DNA of 64,000 nt from the NCBI GenBank assembly GCA_003327425.1, contig QOQW01000002.1:62001-126000 (forward strand). The letters are read 5' to 3'. The stretch's first letter is position 1. Every line of letters begins with the position of its first letter. The notes under the pieces are model-generated. The model was not told the origin of the DNA. It saw nothing but the letters and a program-made list of their open reading frames with translations, and searched no databases. Origin of the DNA: Candidatus Ozemibacter sibiricus. Lineage in GTDB: Bacteria > Muiribacteriota > Ozemobacteria > Ozemobacterales > Ozemobacteraceae. The translations under genes and the position numbers were made by a program. Of the stretch, positions 9,926 through 17,324 are shown piece after piece.

Positions 9926-10615
9926 ATGGGAATCGCTGACCGACTCCGCGCGGTCCAGGATCGCATCGCTCAGGCGGCGCGCGCCGCCGGCCGCGACCCG
10001 GCGACCATCCAGCTCGTCGCCGTCAGCAAGACCGTCGAGGCGGCCGCCATCGCCGAGCTGCTCGCCGCCGGGCACACCGTCTGCGGCGAGAGCCGCCCCC
10101 AGGCTCTGCGCGACAAGGCCCGCGCCCTGGCCGGCAGGCCGGTCCGCTGGCATTTCATCGGCCCGCTGCAGACCAACAAGATCAAATACGTCTACCCGAT
10201 CGTCGAACTGATCCACTCGGTCGATCGTCCCGAACTGCTCGACGCCCTGCGGCAGTGGGCGCGCAAGACCGGCCGACGCTGCCCCTGCCTGCTCGAGGTG
10301 CACATTTCCGACGAGCCGACCAAGCAGGGGTTCGCCCCGGACGAAGTTCTGTCGGTCATCGCCGGCTTGCGGAACGACCCCGACCTCGATGTGCGCGGCC
10401 TGATGGGGATGGCCCCCTTCGTGTCGGAGGAAGCCCCGGTTCGGAGCGCGTTCCGACGGCTGGCCGAGCTGTTCCGGGCCAGCCGCGACCTCGAGGGCCC
10501 GGCCTACCACGCCCAGGAGCTGTCGATGGGCATGACCGACGATTACCCCATCGCCATCGAGGAAGGCGCGACCATCGTGCGCATCGGCCGCGCCTTGTTC
10601 GGCGATCATCCCTGA
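9926..10615 (+). CDS. yggS: YggS/PROSC family pyridoxal phosphate homeostasis protein
   Basis: A cytosolic PLP-binding protein that buffers vitamin B6 and affects amino/keto acid balance; no catalytic reaction is established for the family. The 229 residues form one alanine-racemase-like TIM barrel. K35 in AVSKTV is the PLP lysine, and HFIGPLQTNK, VHISDEPTKQGF, GLMGMAPF and LSMGMTDDY are family blocks. The usual GENY motif reads CGES here, a mild deviation. GAAGG lies 4 bases, and AGGAGG 11 bases, before the ATG. It is followed 14 bases later by yggT, its usual neighbour. Confidence 0.95.
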   Translation: MGIADRLRAVQDRIAQAARAAGRDPATIQLVAVSKTVEAAAIAELLAAGHTVCGESRPQALRDKARALAGRPVRWHFIGPLQTNKIKYVYPIVELIHSVDRPELLDALRQWARKTGRRCPCLLEVHISDEPTKQGFAPDEVLSVIAGLRNDPDLDVRGLMGMAPFVSEEAPVRSAFRRLAELFRASRDLEGPAYHAQELSMGMTDDYPIAIEEGATIVRIGRALFGDHP

Positions 10616-10629
10616 CGCGAGGCGACGCC

Positions 10630-10899
10630 ATGCTGTCACTGGCCACCACGCTGCTCCATCTGCTGCGAATCCTGCAACTGGCCGTGCTGGGCCGGGTGAT
10701 CCTCAGCTGGATCGATCCCGCCCCCCGGCACCCCTGGGTGCGCGGCTATGTCCGGGCGATCGACGCCCTGGCCCGGCCGTTCCGGGTGGTGATCCCGATG
10801 GGGGCGGTGGCGCTCGACCTGGGCCCGTTGTTCCTGCTGCTGATCATCGAAGGGGTGCAGCAGCTGGTCGCCCGCGCCGCCCTCATGTTCCTTCTTTGA
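10630..10899 (+). CDS. yggT: YggT family integral membrane protein
   Basis: An 89-residue membrane protein with two hydrophobic segments (about 3-25 and 62-85). Between them lie the family landmarks VILSWIDPAPRHP, the ARPF.V.P turn, and LDLGPL before the second helix. The molecular function is unknown; family members sit beside yggS and, in some lineages, with cell-division genes. E. coli YggT is a tandem duplication, and this is the single-repeat form. Its 3' end overlaps the end of the convergent gene at 10883 by 17 bases. Confidence 0.88.
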   Translation: MLSLATTLLHLLRILQLAVLGRVILSWIDPAPRHPWVRGYVRAIDALARPFRVVIPMGAVALDLGPLFLLLIIEGVQQLVARAALMFLL

Positions 10900-12307
10900 G
10901 CCCCTCCAGGAGGACGGGCAACGGCTCCTCGTAGGCCAGTCGGACGGCCTCGTCGAGCGAACACTGGCGCCCCAGGTTGCCCAGGAGTTCGCGCATCGCC
11001 GGCAGCCCTTTTTCCCGCAACAGGTGCTGCACCATCAGCAGCGACTGCGCATACAGCCGTTCGGCGGTCTCCCGGTCGGGAGCCGCCGAAAAGGGCCTAG
11101 CCAGCTCGTCGAGGGGCCGCAACCGGAGGGAACCTTCCTCGTCGGCCAGAAGACGCTCGGCCCGCCGGGCGTCGACGCCCTCCATGATCTGGGCCAGACC
11201 TTCGTTCAGCCAGGTCGGGCAGTTGCCGTGGGTCAGGACGAAGACGAGATGGTGGCAGTATTCATGCGAGATGGCGGGAGTCAATTGATCGGGGGTCGCG
11301 GTCAGGGAAGGCACCGGCAGGCGGATCTTCCCGTCATAGACGCCGCCGGCCCACTCGGGCAGGGATCGCGCCTTGTGCAGGTCGCGGGCCGCATAGACGA
11401 TGACCTGCACGCGCTGGGCCGGGCGCACGCCGAGGAACTCGCCCCCCCGTTCGTAGGCCTCTTCGAAGAGGTCGAGCAGATCGCGCGCCCATTCGCGCGA
11501 GAAGACGGTCTGGTAGGTCAGGGCGAAATGGAGGCTGGTCTCCTGCTCGAAGGTCGATTCGAGGGGTTCCTCGGCATTGAGGCGGGCCAGGAGGTCGCGG
11601 GCCTCGGCCCGCCGGGGGTCGATCTCGAGCGCGCGGTTCACCTGGAACCGGGCTTCGGCGAAGTTGCCGCGGCGGTACTGCAGGCGGGCCATTTCCAGGC
11701 GGGCGCCGCCGTGCCGTGGGTGGGCTTCGAGAACCTTCTCGAGGATGGCGACCGCCGCTTCGTCATCTTCCATCTTCTGCAGGGCCAGGGCGACCTGCAG
11801 ATGGAGATCCGGGTCGTCGGGGCGGATGACCAGCAGGGCGCGGGCCTCCCGGTCGGCCGCCTCCAGGTCGCGAATGGCGATCAGGGCAGCCAGCAGATTG
11901 AGCCGGATCTGGATGTCTTCAGGTTTCTGGGCGGCCGCCGCCCGGAAATGCCGAATGGCCTCGCGATGCCGGTGTTCCTTGACCAGGAAGACCCCGATGT
12001 TGTTATGGGTGCAGGCCAGGTTGGTCAGGGCCGTGTCGTCGAACGGATTGAGGCGGCAGGCGGCCTCGAGGGCGGCCAACGCCCCCTGCCAGTCCCCCTG
12101 CTGGGCGAGCCGCACCCCCTCCCGGTTCTGGATGCGAGCCTCGTCTTCCAAGCCGGCATTGGCTGGCGGGGAGCCGGCGAGCAGCCCGATCAGATTGCAC
12201 AGGAGCAGGAAGCCGACCAGGCGGGAACGCGGCTTCCTTCGGCAGAAGGATGACCACGTCCCCCCAGCGCGTTCTGGAAGCATTTCGATCGGGTGCCTTC
12301 CCATCAT
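10883..12307 (-). CDS. Exported TPR protein with peptidase-MA-like zinc protease domain
   Basis: I chose the ATGATG at 12307; a longer frame exists upstream and an ATG at 12283 is also possible. A basic N-region and a hydrophobic stretch (about 31-48, VGFLLLCNLIGLLAG) form the export signal, ending near ANAG. Residues 55-240 are TPR-like repeats (EGVRLAQQGDWQGALAALE, NNIGVFLVKEHRHREAI). The C-terminal part has the gluzincin motif HEYCH (H348-H352) and the downstream glutamate E369 in WLNEGLAQ, characteristic of the peptidase MA group. Its substrate is unknown. It is divergent from the gene at 12419. Confidence 0.85.
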   Translation of the reverse strand: MMGRHPIEMLPERAGGTWSSFCRRKPRSRLVGFLLLCNLIGLLAGSPPANAGLEDEARIQNREGVRLAQQGDWQGALAALEAACRLNPFDDTALTNLACTHNNIGVFLVKEHRHREAIRHFRAAAAQKPEDIQIRLNLLAALIAIRDLEAADREARALLVIRPDDPDLHLQVALALQKMEDDEAAVAILEKVLEAHPRHGGARLEMARLQYRRGNFAEARFQVNRALEIDPRRAEARDLLARLNAEEPLESTFEQETSLHFALTYQTVFSREWARDLLDLFEEAYERGGEFLGVRPAQRVQVIVYAARDLHKARSLPEWAGGVYDGKIRLPVPSLTATPDQLTPAISHEYCHHLVFVLTHGNCPTWLNEGLAQIMEGVDARRAERLLADEEGSLRLRPLDELARPFSAAPDRETAERLYAQSLLMVQHLLREKGLPAMRELLGNLGRQCSLDEAVRLAYEEPLPVLLEGLKEGT

Positions 12308-12418
12308 GACATGCTCTCTGGTATGTTCTTCGGCAGAGGGCCCGATCTTCGGAAGGTCTTCGGCCGCTTTCGCCGGCGGCCATCTGCTCGCCATGTTCTT
12401 CTAGGCAGGAGGTCCGCG

Positions 12419-13051
12419 ATGTTTCCGCTCCCGGCGATCCTCGACCAGCTTCGGAGCACCGCTCTTCGGGCCGAGGCTTGGACGATGTTTCTCGAAGCCA
12501 TCGATGACCTGCAGAAATTCATCAGCCAGTATCAACACCGAGCAGGGGAACCCGCCCCCGTCGTGCCGGGCGTGGAAAAAGCCGCCTTTCTGGCGGCGGT
12601 GGATTTCATCTGCGCCGCCACGCCCCACCAGCATCGGCTGGTGGGCCACCCTCATCTGCAAAAGTTGAGCTTTTCCCTGTGCGAGACCGGAGAACTGAAA
12701 TTGCGGCAAGCCGGCCGGCGGCTGTACCGGGAATTCCGCCTGGACCAGCCTGCCACGACAGGGGCCAAAGCCGCCGCGGGCGCCGGCTCACCCAGCCCCT
12801 CGACGACCCTTACCGGCGAGGTGACCACCGCGAAAGTATTTTCCCTGGCCAGCCGGGGCGAACCTTTCCTCATTCTGGCGGTCAAAGAGCAGGGCTTCCG
12901 CCTGCGAGAATACCGATTGAAATGCCACGATCCCGACCTGTGGGAACGCTTGCGCCAGGCGGAAGGCCAGCTCGTCACCGTACGAGGGCAGCTAGCCGAG
13001 GAACCCGGCGAGGTGATGGCGATCCTGCACGTGCAGAGCCTCGAGGAATGA
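12419..13051 (+). CDS. Hypothetical protein, 210 residues
   Basis: Not recognised. The start is set by a strong GCAGGAGGT (12405-12413) before ATG 12419; the longer upstream frame overlaps the divergent gene and has no support. The product is soluble, with a helical N-terminal half (AILDQLRSTALRAEAWTMF) and, after an Ala/Gly/Pro/Ser linker (about 120-130), a beta-rich C-terminal half (TGEVTTAKVFSLASRGEPF, VTVRGQLAE) that might be a small OB-like barrel. That last point is only an impression. A GC-rich hairpin follows the stop. Confidence 0.7.
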   Translation: MFPLPAILDQLRSTALRAEAWTMFLEAIDDLQKFISQYQHRAGEPAPVVPGVEKAAFLAAVDFICAATPHQHRLVGHPHLQKLSFSLCETGELKLRQAGRRLYREFRLDQPATTGAKAAAGAGSPSPSTTLTGEVTTAKVFSLASRGEPFLILAVKEQGFRLREYRLKCHDPDLWERLRQAEGQLVTVRGQLAEEPGEVMAILHVQSLEE

Positions 13052-13080
13052 CCGCCGGCCGGCGCCGCACCCGCCGGCGG
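13052..13080. repeat. GC-rich hairpin between convergent genes
   Basis: CCGCCGG (13052-13058) and CCGGCGG (13074-13080) form a 7-base stem between the stops of two convergent genes. There is no T run, so it is either a weak bidirectional terminator or an mRNA 3' end stabiliser. Confidence 0.4.
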
Positions 13081-13081
13081 C

Positions 13082-13411
13082 TCACACCTTGACGTCGATC
13101 AGTCGGCCCCGCACCCCGTCTTTCACGGGGGGGGCGGGCTCTTCTTCGGTCTCGCCCTCTTTCTTGGGCTGACGCGGCTTCGGCTCGGGGGGGCTCTTCC
13201 CTTTCTCGTGCTCTTCGTCTTCTTTGCGGATGTTCTTGTGCTCGGTGGCCTGCGTGTCGCGCACCGTCTCGACTTTCTGCAGGTCGGCCGCCTGATTCTG
13301 GGCGGCATACTGGCTCTGCCCCGCTTCCTGGGCTTTGGCACCCTCGCGGAGCCGGCTGGCTTCGTTGTTGACCAGCACGGTGGCCTTCACATCGATCGGT
13401 TTGATCGTCAT
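13082..13411 (-). CDS. Small charged hypothetical protein, 109 residues
   Basis: I start it at ATG 13411 (MTIKPIDVK), because the upstream part of the frame lies across a hairpin and adds an unlikely sequence. Residues 1-60 are helix-forming (ASRLREGAKAQEAGQSQ); residues 70-100 are very rich in Lys, Glu and Pro and probably disordered. There is no signal peptide, cysteine or known motif. The ribosome site is poor. It lies 94 bases downstream of the phosphohexomutase gene, on the same strand, separated by a strong stem-loop. Confidence 0.55.
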   Translation of the reverse strand: MTIKPIDVKATVLVNNEASRLREGAKAQEAGQSQYAAQNQAADLQKVETVRDTQATEHKNIRKEDEEHEKGKSPPEPKPRQPKKEGETEEEPAPPVKDGVRGRLIDVKV

Positions 13412-13460
13412 ACTAAAAATGTACTCAAAATCCGCATCTAAGCAAGTCAGATCAACGAAA

Positions 13461-13489
13461 CGGGGGCGGGAATCCGCTCCCCGCCCCCG
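13461..13489 (-). terminator. Strong stem-loop after the phosphohexomutase gene
   Basis: A perfect 10-base stem (CGGGGGCGGG / CCCGCCCCCG) with a 9-base loop, 17 bases beyond the pgm stop. In the minus direction it is followed by TTTCGTT, a weak U tract, so it is probably a terminator or attenuator for the downstream small gene. Confidence 0.55.
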
Positions 13490-13505
13490 CTCTTCGCTCG
13501 GCAAG

Positions 13506-14921
13506 TCAGCCTTTCAGCAGTTTCTCCCCGAACGCGCACAAGGCGTCGAGCACCTCGGGCGAGCGGGCCTCGGCGTAGTAGCGCACGACGGGTTCGGTGC
13601 CCGAGAACCGCAACAGCACCCAGGCCCCATTCTCGAGCAGGAACTTGGTACCGTCGATCTTGACTGTATTCCCCACTTTGAACCCCGCGATTTCCTTGAA
13701 CGGCTCGCGGATCTTCTGCTCGGCTCGTTGCTTCTGTTCGGGGGTCAGGCGGAAATTGAGCCGGCGCGTGACATAGGTGCCGACCTTGCGATAGAGATCG
13801 GCCAGGAGCTGGTCGAGCGACTGGCCGCGGCTCGCCACCATCTCGGCGACCAGCAGGCACGCGATGATGCCATCTTTTTCGGGAACATGTCCCTTGATGC
13901 TCAAGCCGGCCGATTCTTCGCCCCCGAGCAGGATCTTGTCCTTGGCGATCAGATCCCCGATGTATTTGAACCCGACCGGGGTCTCGAACACCTCGATGCC
14001 GTGGTGCTGGGCCACGGCATCGATCAGATGGGTGGTGGCCACCGACCGGGCCACGCCGCCGGTCCAGCCCCGGGAGGTCTTGAGGTGGTCGAGCATCAGG
14101 CCCAGGATCTGGTTGGGTTCGAAGAACTTCCCGCCCCGGCCCAGAATGCCGAATCGGTCGGCATCGCCGTCGGTAGCCAGGCCGAGATCGAAATCGCCTT
14201 CCCGCATGCGGGCGATCATGTCGGGAATGTGGCTTTCGGAGGGCTCGGGCGGTTGGTTCCCGAAATAGGGATCGAGATGGTCGTTCATGACCTCGATCTG
14301 GCAGCCCGCTTCGCGCAGGAGGCGGTCGAGGTAGCCGCGCGCCGTGCCGTAGAGCGGGTTGACCAGGATCTTCAAGCCGGCCTTCTTGATGACCTCGAGC
14401 CGCACTTTCTCGCGCAAGGTGGCCAGATAGGGCTCCATCGGGTCGATCTTCTCGACCCGCCCCTGCTGCAGGGCCTCGGCCAGGGGCATCGTCTTGGGGG
14501 CCGGGCCGTTCTTCAGCAAGGCATTGGCCCGCCGCTCGATGTCGCCGGTCGTCTCGGGGAGGGCCGGGCCGCCCCAGTCGGGACTGAACTTCAAGCCCTG
14601 GTATTCGGGGGGATTGTGGCTGGCCGTGAAATTGAACCCGCCCGCCGCCTTCCGCCGCAGGATCTCATGGCTGATGACCGGCGTCGGCGTATCGCGAATG
14701 CACAGGTAGCTCTTGATGCCGTTGGCGGCCAGCACCTCGGCCGCCGTCTCCATGAACCGGCTGGACAGGAACCGGGTGTCGCTGCCGATGACCACCCCGC
14801 CGGTCTTGCCGTGGGCGTTCAGATGATCGGCGATCGCCTGGGTGCAGATGCGCACATTCTGGAACGTGAAGCCATCGGCGATGATATCGCGCCAACCGGA
14901 CGTACCGAATTTGATTTCCAT
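13506..14921 (-). CDS. Phosphohexomutase (phosphoglucomutase/phosphomannomutase, alpha-D-phosphohexomutase family)
   Basis: Interconverts hexose 1- and 6-phosphates through a phosphoserine enzyme. The four-domain family signatures are present: FGTSGWR at the N-terminus, the active-site serine loop TASHNPPEYQG, metal-binding DGDADR, sugar-recognition GGEESAG, and the phosphate-binding RFSGTEP near the C-terminus. At 471 residues the length is normal. The specificity (glucose versus mannose versus glucosamine) cannot be fixed by eye; the GEESAG loop and FGTSGWR start are common to PMM/PGM-type enzymes rather than GlmM. It would supply sugar nucleotides for envelope polysaccharide. Confidence 0.92.
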   Translation of the reverse strand: MEIKFGTSGWRDIIADGFTFQNVRICTQAIADHLNAHGKTGGVVIGSDTRFLSSRFMETAAEVLAANGIKSYLCIRDTPTPVISHEILRRKAAGGFNFTASHNPPEYQGLKFSPDWGGPALPETTGDIERRANALLKNGPAPKTMPLAEALQQGRVEKIDPMEPYLATLREKVRLEVIKKAGLKILVNPLYGTARGYLDRLLREAGCQIEVMNDHLDPYFGNQPPEPSESHIPDMIARMREGDFDLGLATDGDADRFGILGRGGKFFEPNQILGLMLDHLKTSRGWTGGVARSVATTHLIDAVAQHHGIEVFETPVGFKYIGDLIAKDKILLGGEESAGLSIKGHVPEKDGIIACLLVAEMVASRGQSLDQLLADLYRKVGTYVTRRLNFRLTPEQKQRAEQKIREPFKEIAGFKVGNTVKIDGTKFLLENGAWVLLRFSGTEPVVRYYAEARSPEVLDALCAFGEKLLKG

Positions 14922-15315
14922 GCATTCCTCCCTTGATGTCGATGGTCTCCAGTCTACCCCCCACCCTCATCCCTCGCAACCACCGTGGCGCTACGTCTGG
15001 AAGGCCCACGGGCGGACCCTGGTATACGCGCGAAGGCCACCCACTCGCAGCCACCGTGGCGTACGTCTGGAAGGCCCACGCCGTCATGGCGAGCAGGGGG
15101 CCGAACGTGGGCGCGACCGGCTCCTGACCCTGGCGAATGCCCATGGCATCGATTGCGGGCGGGGGCCATCGCCTTCGGCCGCCCAGGAGACCAGGTTCCC
15201 CAGCCCCGTCGGAATTCCTCTTCACCGGAGCGACCCTGCTGACAAGACCTTGGGAGGCATGACACTTTTGCGCCGGCGCCATCGCCATACCAGGCCCCCC
15301 AGGCGACCCTTGCCT
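14922..15315. other. Non-coding interval between pgm and arsR, with a direct repeat
   Basis: About 390 bases without a convincing gene. It holds two copies of a 37/38-base sequence (14973-15010 and 15044-15080), described separately. Open frames crossing it on both strands are low-complexity and stop inside neighbouring genes. Confidence 0.6.
14973..15080. repeat. Two near-identical 37/38-base direct repeats, 71 bases apart
   Basis: Copy 1 (14973-15010) and copy 2 (15044-15080) both start CTCGCA, share CCACCGTGGCG and end TACGTCTGGAAGGCCCACG. They differ by one substitution (A/G at the seventh base) and one inserted C. The 71-base period with non-identical spacer between copies does not look like CRISPR with only two units. 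Confidence 0.75.
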
Positions 15316-15345
15316 TATAATTCCAAAAATGGAATATTGGAATAT
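15316..15345 (+). promoter_or_regulatory. arsR promoter -10 and probable ArsR operator
   Basis: TATAAT (15316-15321) runs into a perfect inverted repeat ATTCCA-AAAA-TGGAAT (15320-15335), followed by a tandem copy of TGGAATAT (15330-15337 and 15338-15345) ending at the start codon. No good -35 is seen. An AT-rich dyad over the -10 and start is the usual place for an ArsR/SmtB autorepressor. Confidence 0.65.
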
Positions 15346-15651
15346 ATGCAATCGGAGTTGAAAACCTTCCAACGGCGGGCGGCCATCGCCGGCGCCCTGG
15401 CCCACCCCCTGCGTCTGCGAATTCTCGATCATTTGCATCGCCATGGAGCCACTTGCGTCTGCCAGCTGGTCGCCGCCTTCGGCTGCCAGCAACCGGTCAT
15501 GAGCAAGCACCTGCTCATCCTGAAGCAACATGGATTGGTCGACATGTGGAAAGAAGGGTTGAAGACCTTTTATTTCCTTAAGACCCCATGCATTCTGAAA
15601 TTTTTCGAATGCGCCGACCGGGCCTTCGAAAGCCACAAAAATTCGCTCTAG
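15346..15651 (+). CDS. arsR: ArsR/SmtB family metalloid-responsive repressor
   Basis: A 101-residue winged-helix repressor. The ATG at 15346 directly follows the operator-like repeats; longer in-frame extension to 14842 is not protein-like. The family pattern is complete: ALAHPLRLRILDHL (helix 1-2), CVCQL with C37 and C39, the recognition helix QQPVMSKHLLILKQHGLV and a wing. The CxC pair is the As(III) site of ArsR proteins; additional cysteines C47, C82 and C89 could complete a three-thiolate site. It probably represses itself and the downstream thioredoxin/permease genes, releasing them when As(III) or a similar ion binds. Confidence 0.93.
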   Translation: MQSELKTFQRRAAIAGALAHPLRLRILDHLHRHGATCVCQLVAAFGCQQPVMSKHLLILKQHGLVDMWKEGLKTFYFLKTPCILKFFECADRAFESHKNSL

Positions 15652-15669
15652 GCAAAGGAGACTACCCCA

Positions 15670-15903
15670 ATGAAGATTCAGATCCTGGGAACTGGTTGCG
15701 CCAAGTGCACCAAGCTCGCGGAACTCGCCAAGCAGGCGGCTGACGAGCTGAATCTCTCGTACGAACTGGTGAAGGTCACCAATCTCAACGAAATCATGGG
15801 CTTCGGGGTGATGGTCACCCCCGCCCTCGCCGTCGACGGCACCGTCAAGGTCTCCGGCAAGGTTCCCTCCCTCGACGAGATCAAGAAGCTTCTGCAGTCC
15901 TGA
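15670..15903 (+). CDS. Small thioredoxin-fold protein (MTH895/TM0996 redox-disulfide family)
   Basis: A 77-residue cytosolic thioredoxin-like protein with the active site CAKC (C10-C13) after the first beta strand and the cis-proline context VMVTPALAVDG. AAGGAGA precedes the ATG, 18 bases after arsR. This short family is often found beside arsR and DUF318/ArsP permeases; the presumed role is to pass electrons to, or collect metalloid for, the membrane proteins encoded next. That role is inference from neighbourhood. Confidence 0.9.
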   Translation: MKIQILGTGCAKCTKLAELAKQAADELNLSYELVKVTNLNEIMGFGVMVTPALAVDGTVKVSGKVPSLDEIKKLLQS

Positions 15904-15923
15904 CAGAAACGCTCCCACGCCAA

Positions 15924-15939
15924 CGGGCTGATCAGCCCG
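15924..15939. repeat. Perfect 16-base palindrome between the two thioredoxin genes
   Basis: CGGGCTGATCAGCCCG (15924-15939) is its own reverse complement. It sits in the 75-base gap between 15903 and 15979, so it could be an mRNA stem that tunes relative expression within the operon or an operator. Confidence 0.55.
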
Positions 15940-15978
15940 CGGTTCGCCCCTGCCCATATCTGCCCCAAGGAGAAACTC

Positions 15979-16524
15979 ATGCCTCGGTTTGTTCGTTTTT
16001 GTCTGCTGGGTTTGATCGCCCTCGCCCTGGTTTCTGGGGCCTTCCAGTTCGACGCGGCGCCCTGCTCTTGCAGCAGAGAGGCGGCCTTCGCCCAAGGCCC
16101 CGCCGATTCCCCGGCCGCCCCCGCTGGTACCCCTGTTCCAGAAGATGCCGGCACGGGTTCGTTTCCCGCGCCGGCGGCCTCCGCCCCCCCACCGACGGCC
16201 GCGGCCAGCCCCGCGGCTACCCCTGCCCCGGCCCGGCCTCTGCCCAAAATGGTCGATCTCGGGGCCGGCAAATGCCTGGCCTGCCAGAAGATGAAGCCAG
16301 TGCTCGAGGAAGCGACCGCTCGCTTCGCCGGGAAGGCCGAAATCGTTTTCATCGACGTTTGGGCCGACCGCGAGGCCGGCAGCCAGTATGGCATCCGGAT
16401 GATCCCGACCCAGATCTTCTTCGACGCTGATGGCAACGAAGTCTTCCGGCACGAGGGATTCTTCTCCCTCGAAGACATCACCGCCCAGTTCGAAAAGATG
16501 GGCGTGGTGGTCAAGAAGGAATAG
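15979..16524 (+). CDS. Exported thioredoxin-domain protein, 181 residues
   Basis: An N-terminal signal (about 1-27, RFCLLGLIALALVSGA) is followed by CSC (29-31), then a Pro/Ala-rich linker to residue 90 and a thioredoxin domain. The active site is CLAC (C99, C102), with cis-proline P143 in MIPTQIFFD and the family ending GFFSLEDITAQF. The linker suggests that a membrane- or surface-tethered domain reaches into the periplasm. Two bases separate it from the CcdA-like gene, the natural partner that would carry electrons across the membrane to reduce this protein. CAAGGAGAAA lies before the start. Confidence 0.9.
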   Translation: MPRFVRFCLLGLIALALVSGAFQFDAAPCSCSREAAFAQGPADSPAAPAGTPVPEDAGTGSFPAPAASAPPPTAAASPAATPAPARPLPKMVDLGAGKCLACQKMKPVLEEATARFAGKAEIVFIDVWADREAGSQYGIRMIPTQIFFDADGNEVFRHEGFFSLEDITAQFEKMGVVVKKE

Positions 16525-16526
16525 GC

Positions 16527-17210
16527 ATGGATTTCGGCGCCCTCGAACAGAGCCTCGCCGAGCTCATCGCCACCTCGGCCTGGCTGGCCCCGCTGGCCGC
16601 CTTCGTGGGCGGGGCGCTGACCGCGCTCAACCCCTGCGTCCTGGCCACGGTCCCGTTGATCATCGGCGTGGTCGGCGGCTATGCGCCGGGCGAAGGCGCC
16701 TGGAAGCGGGCAGCCGGGTTCAGCTTCTTCTTCGTCGTGGGCTTCGCGCTCGAGCTGGCGGTCCTGTTCTCGGTGTCGGCCGCCGTCGCCCCGTATCTGA
16801 CCGGGCCCTCTTGGCGCTATGTCATCGCCGCGATCTGCTTCTTCCTCGGCCTGCACCTGCTGCTCGAGTTCCAGATTCCGGCGGTGGTCAGCCTGCCGGC
16901 CGGGAAATGGGGCGGCATCGCCGGGGTGACGATGCTCGGGTTCCTGTTCGGCCTCGTGTCCATGCCTTGCTCGGGCCCAGTCTTGATGCTACTGGCCAGT
17001 CTCGTCCCCGAACTGGGCGTGCCTCGGGCCGGCACCCTGCTCTTCTTCTACGGCGTTGGACACTCGATCCTGATTCTGATCGCCGGCATCTCGGTCGGAA
17101 CGGTGCAGGCGCTGGCCGATGCCAGGGGCATGCACCGGGCCGTTCGGGTGGTCAAGAAGATCGCGGCCGTCTTGATCCTCGGCGTCGGCCTCTATTTCCT
17201 GCGTTCTTGA
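16527..17210 (+). CDS. ccdA: CcdA/DsbD-type transmembrane thiol-disulfide electron carrier
   Basis: A 227-residue membrane protein with about six helices. The paired active cysteines lie in NPCVLATVPL (C37) and MPCSGPV (C148), the hallmark of CcdA. The family moves reducing equivalents from cytosolic thioredoxin to periplasmic thioredoxin-fold proteins. Here both likely partners are adjacent: the CAKC protein (15670) on the cytosolic side and the exported CLAC protein (15979) outside. No cytochrome c maturation genes are near, so the target is probably the metal/metalloid system rather than cytochrome assembly. Confidence 0.9.
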   Translation: MDFGALEQSLAELIATSAWLAPLAAFVGGALTALNPCVLATVPLIIGVVGGYAPGEGAWKRAAGFSFFFVVGFALELAVLFSVSAAVAPYLTGPSWRYVIAAICFFLGLHLLLEFQIPAVVSLPAGKWGGIAGVTMLGFLFGLVSMPCSGPVLMLLASLVPELGVPRAGTLLFFYGVGHSILILIAGISVGTVQALADARGMHRAVRVVKKIAAVLILGVGLYFLRS

Positions 17211-17324
17211 GCCGTGACGGTGACGCCCCCGGTCTCCCTGACCGTGGGAGATCGGTCTGACTCACCATCCCCCTTCTTCCCTCAGGCTTTTACCCAGGAG
17301 GGAGCAACACCAGGAGCCGCCTCG

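Noticed and set aside
7297-9966. 889-codon antisense frame opposite the pseudopilins
   Set aside because: Runs opposite three overlapping coherent genes with ATGA junctions; its product is Gly/Asp/Val/Leu-rich without a domain, a shadow of high-GC codon use.
11024-12253. 409-codon plus-strand frame opposite the TPR protease
   Set aside because: Gly/Gln/Asp-rich shadow; the minus frame has a signal peptide, TPRs and HEYCH.
13335-14936. 533-codon plus-strand frame opposite phosphohexomutase
   Set aside because: The minus-strand frame carries all phosphohexomutase motifs; this one carries none.
14973-15080. CRISPR-like repeats
   Set aside because: Only two copies, imperfect, with no further units or cas genes.
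14842-15345. N-terminal extension of ArsR
   Set aside because: Crosses the promoter, operator and direct repeats; ArsR proteins start near the ATG at 15346.
17214-17324. GTG start for the DUF318 permease
   Set aside because: No ribosome site, whereas ATG 17325 has AGGAG; the extra 37 residues are not membrane-like.
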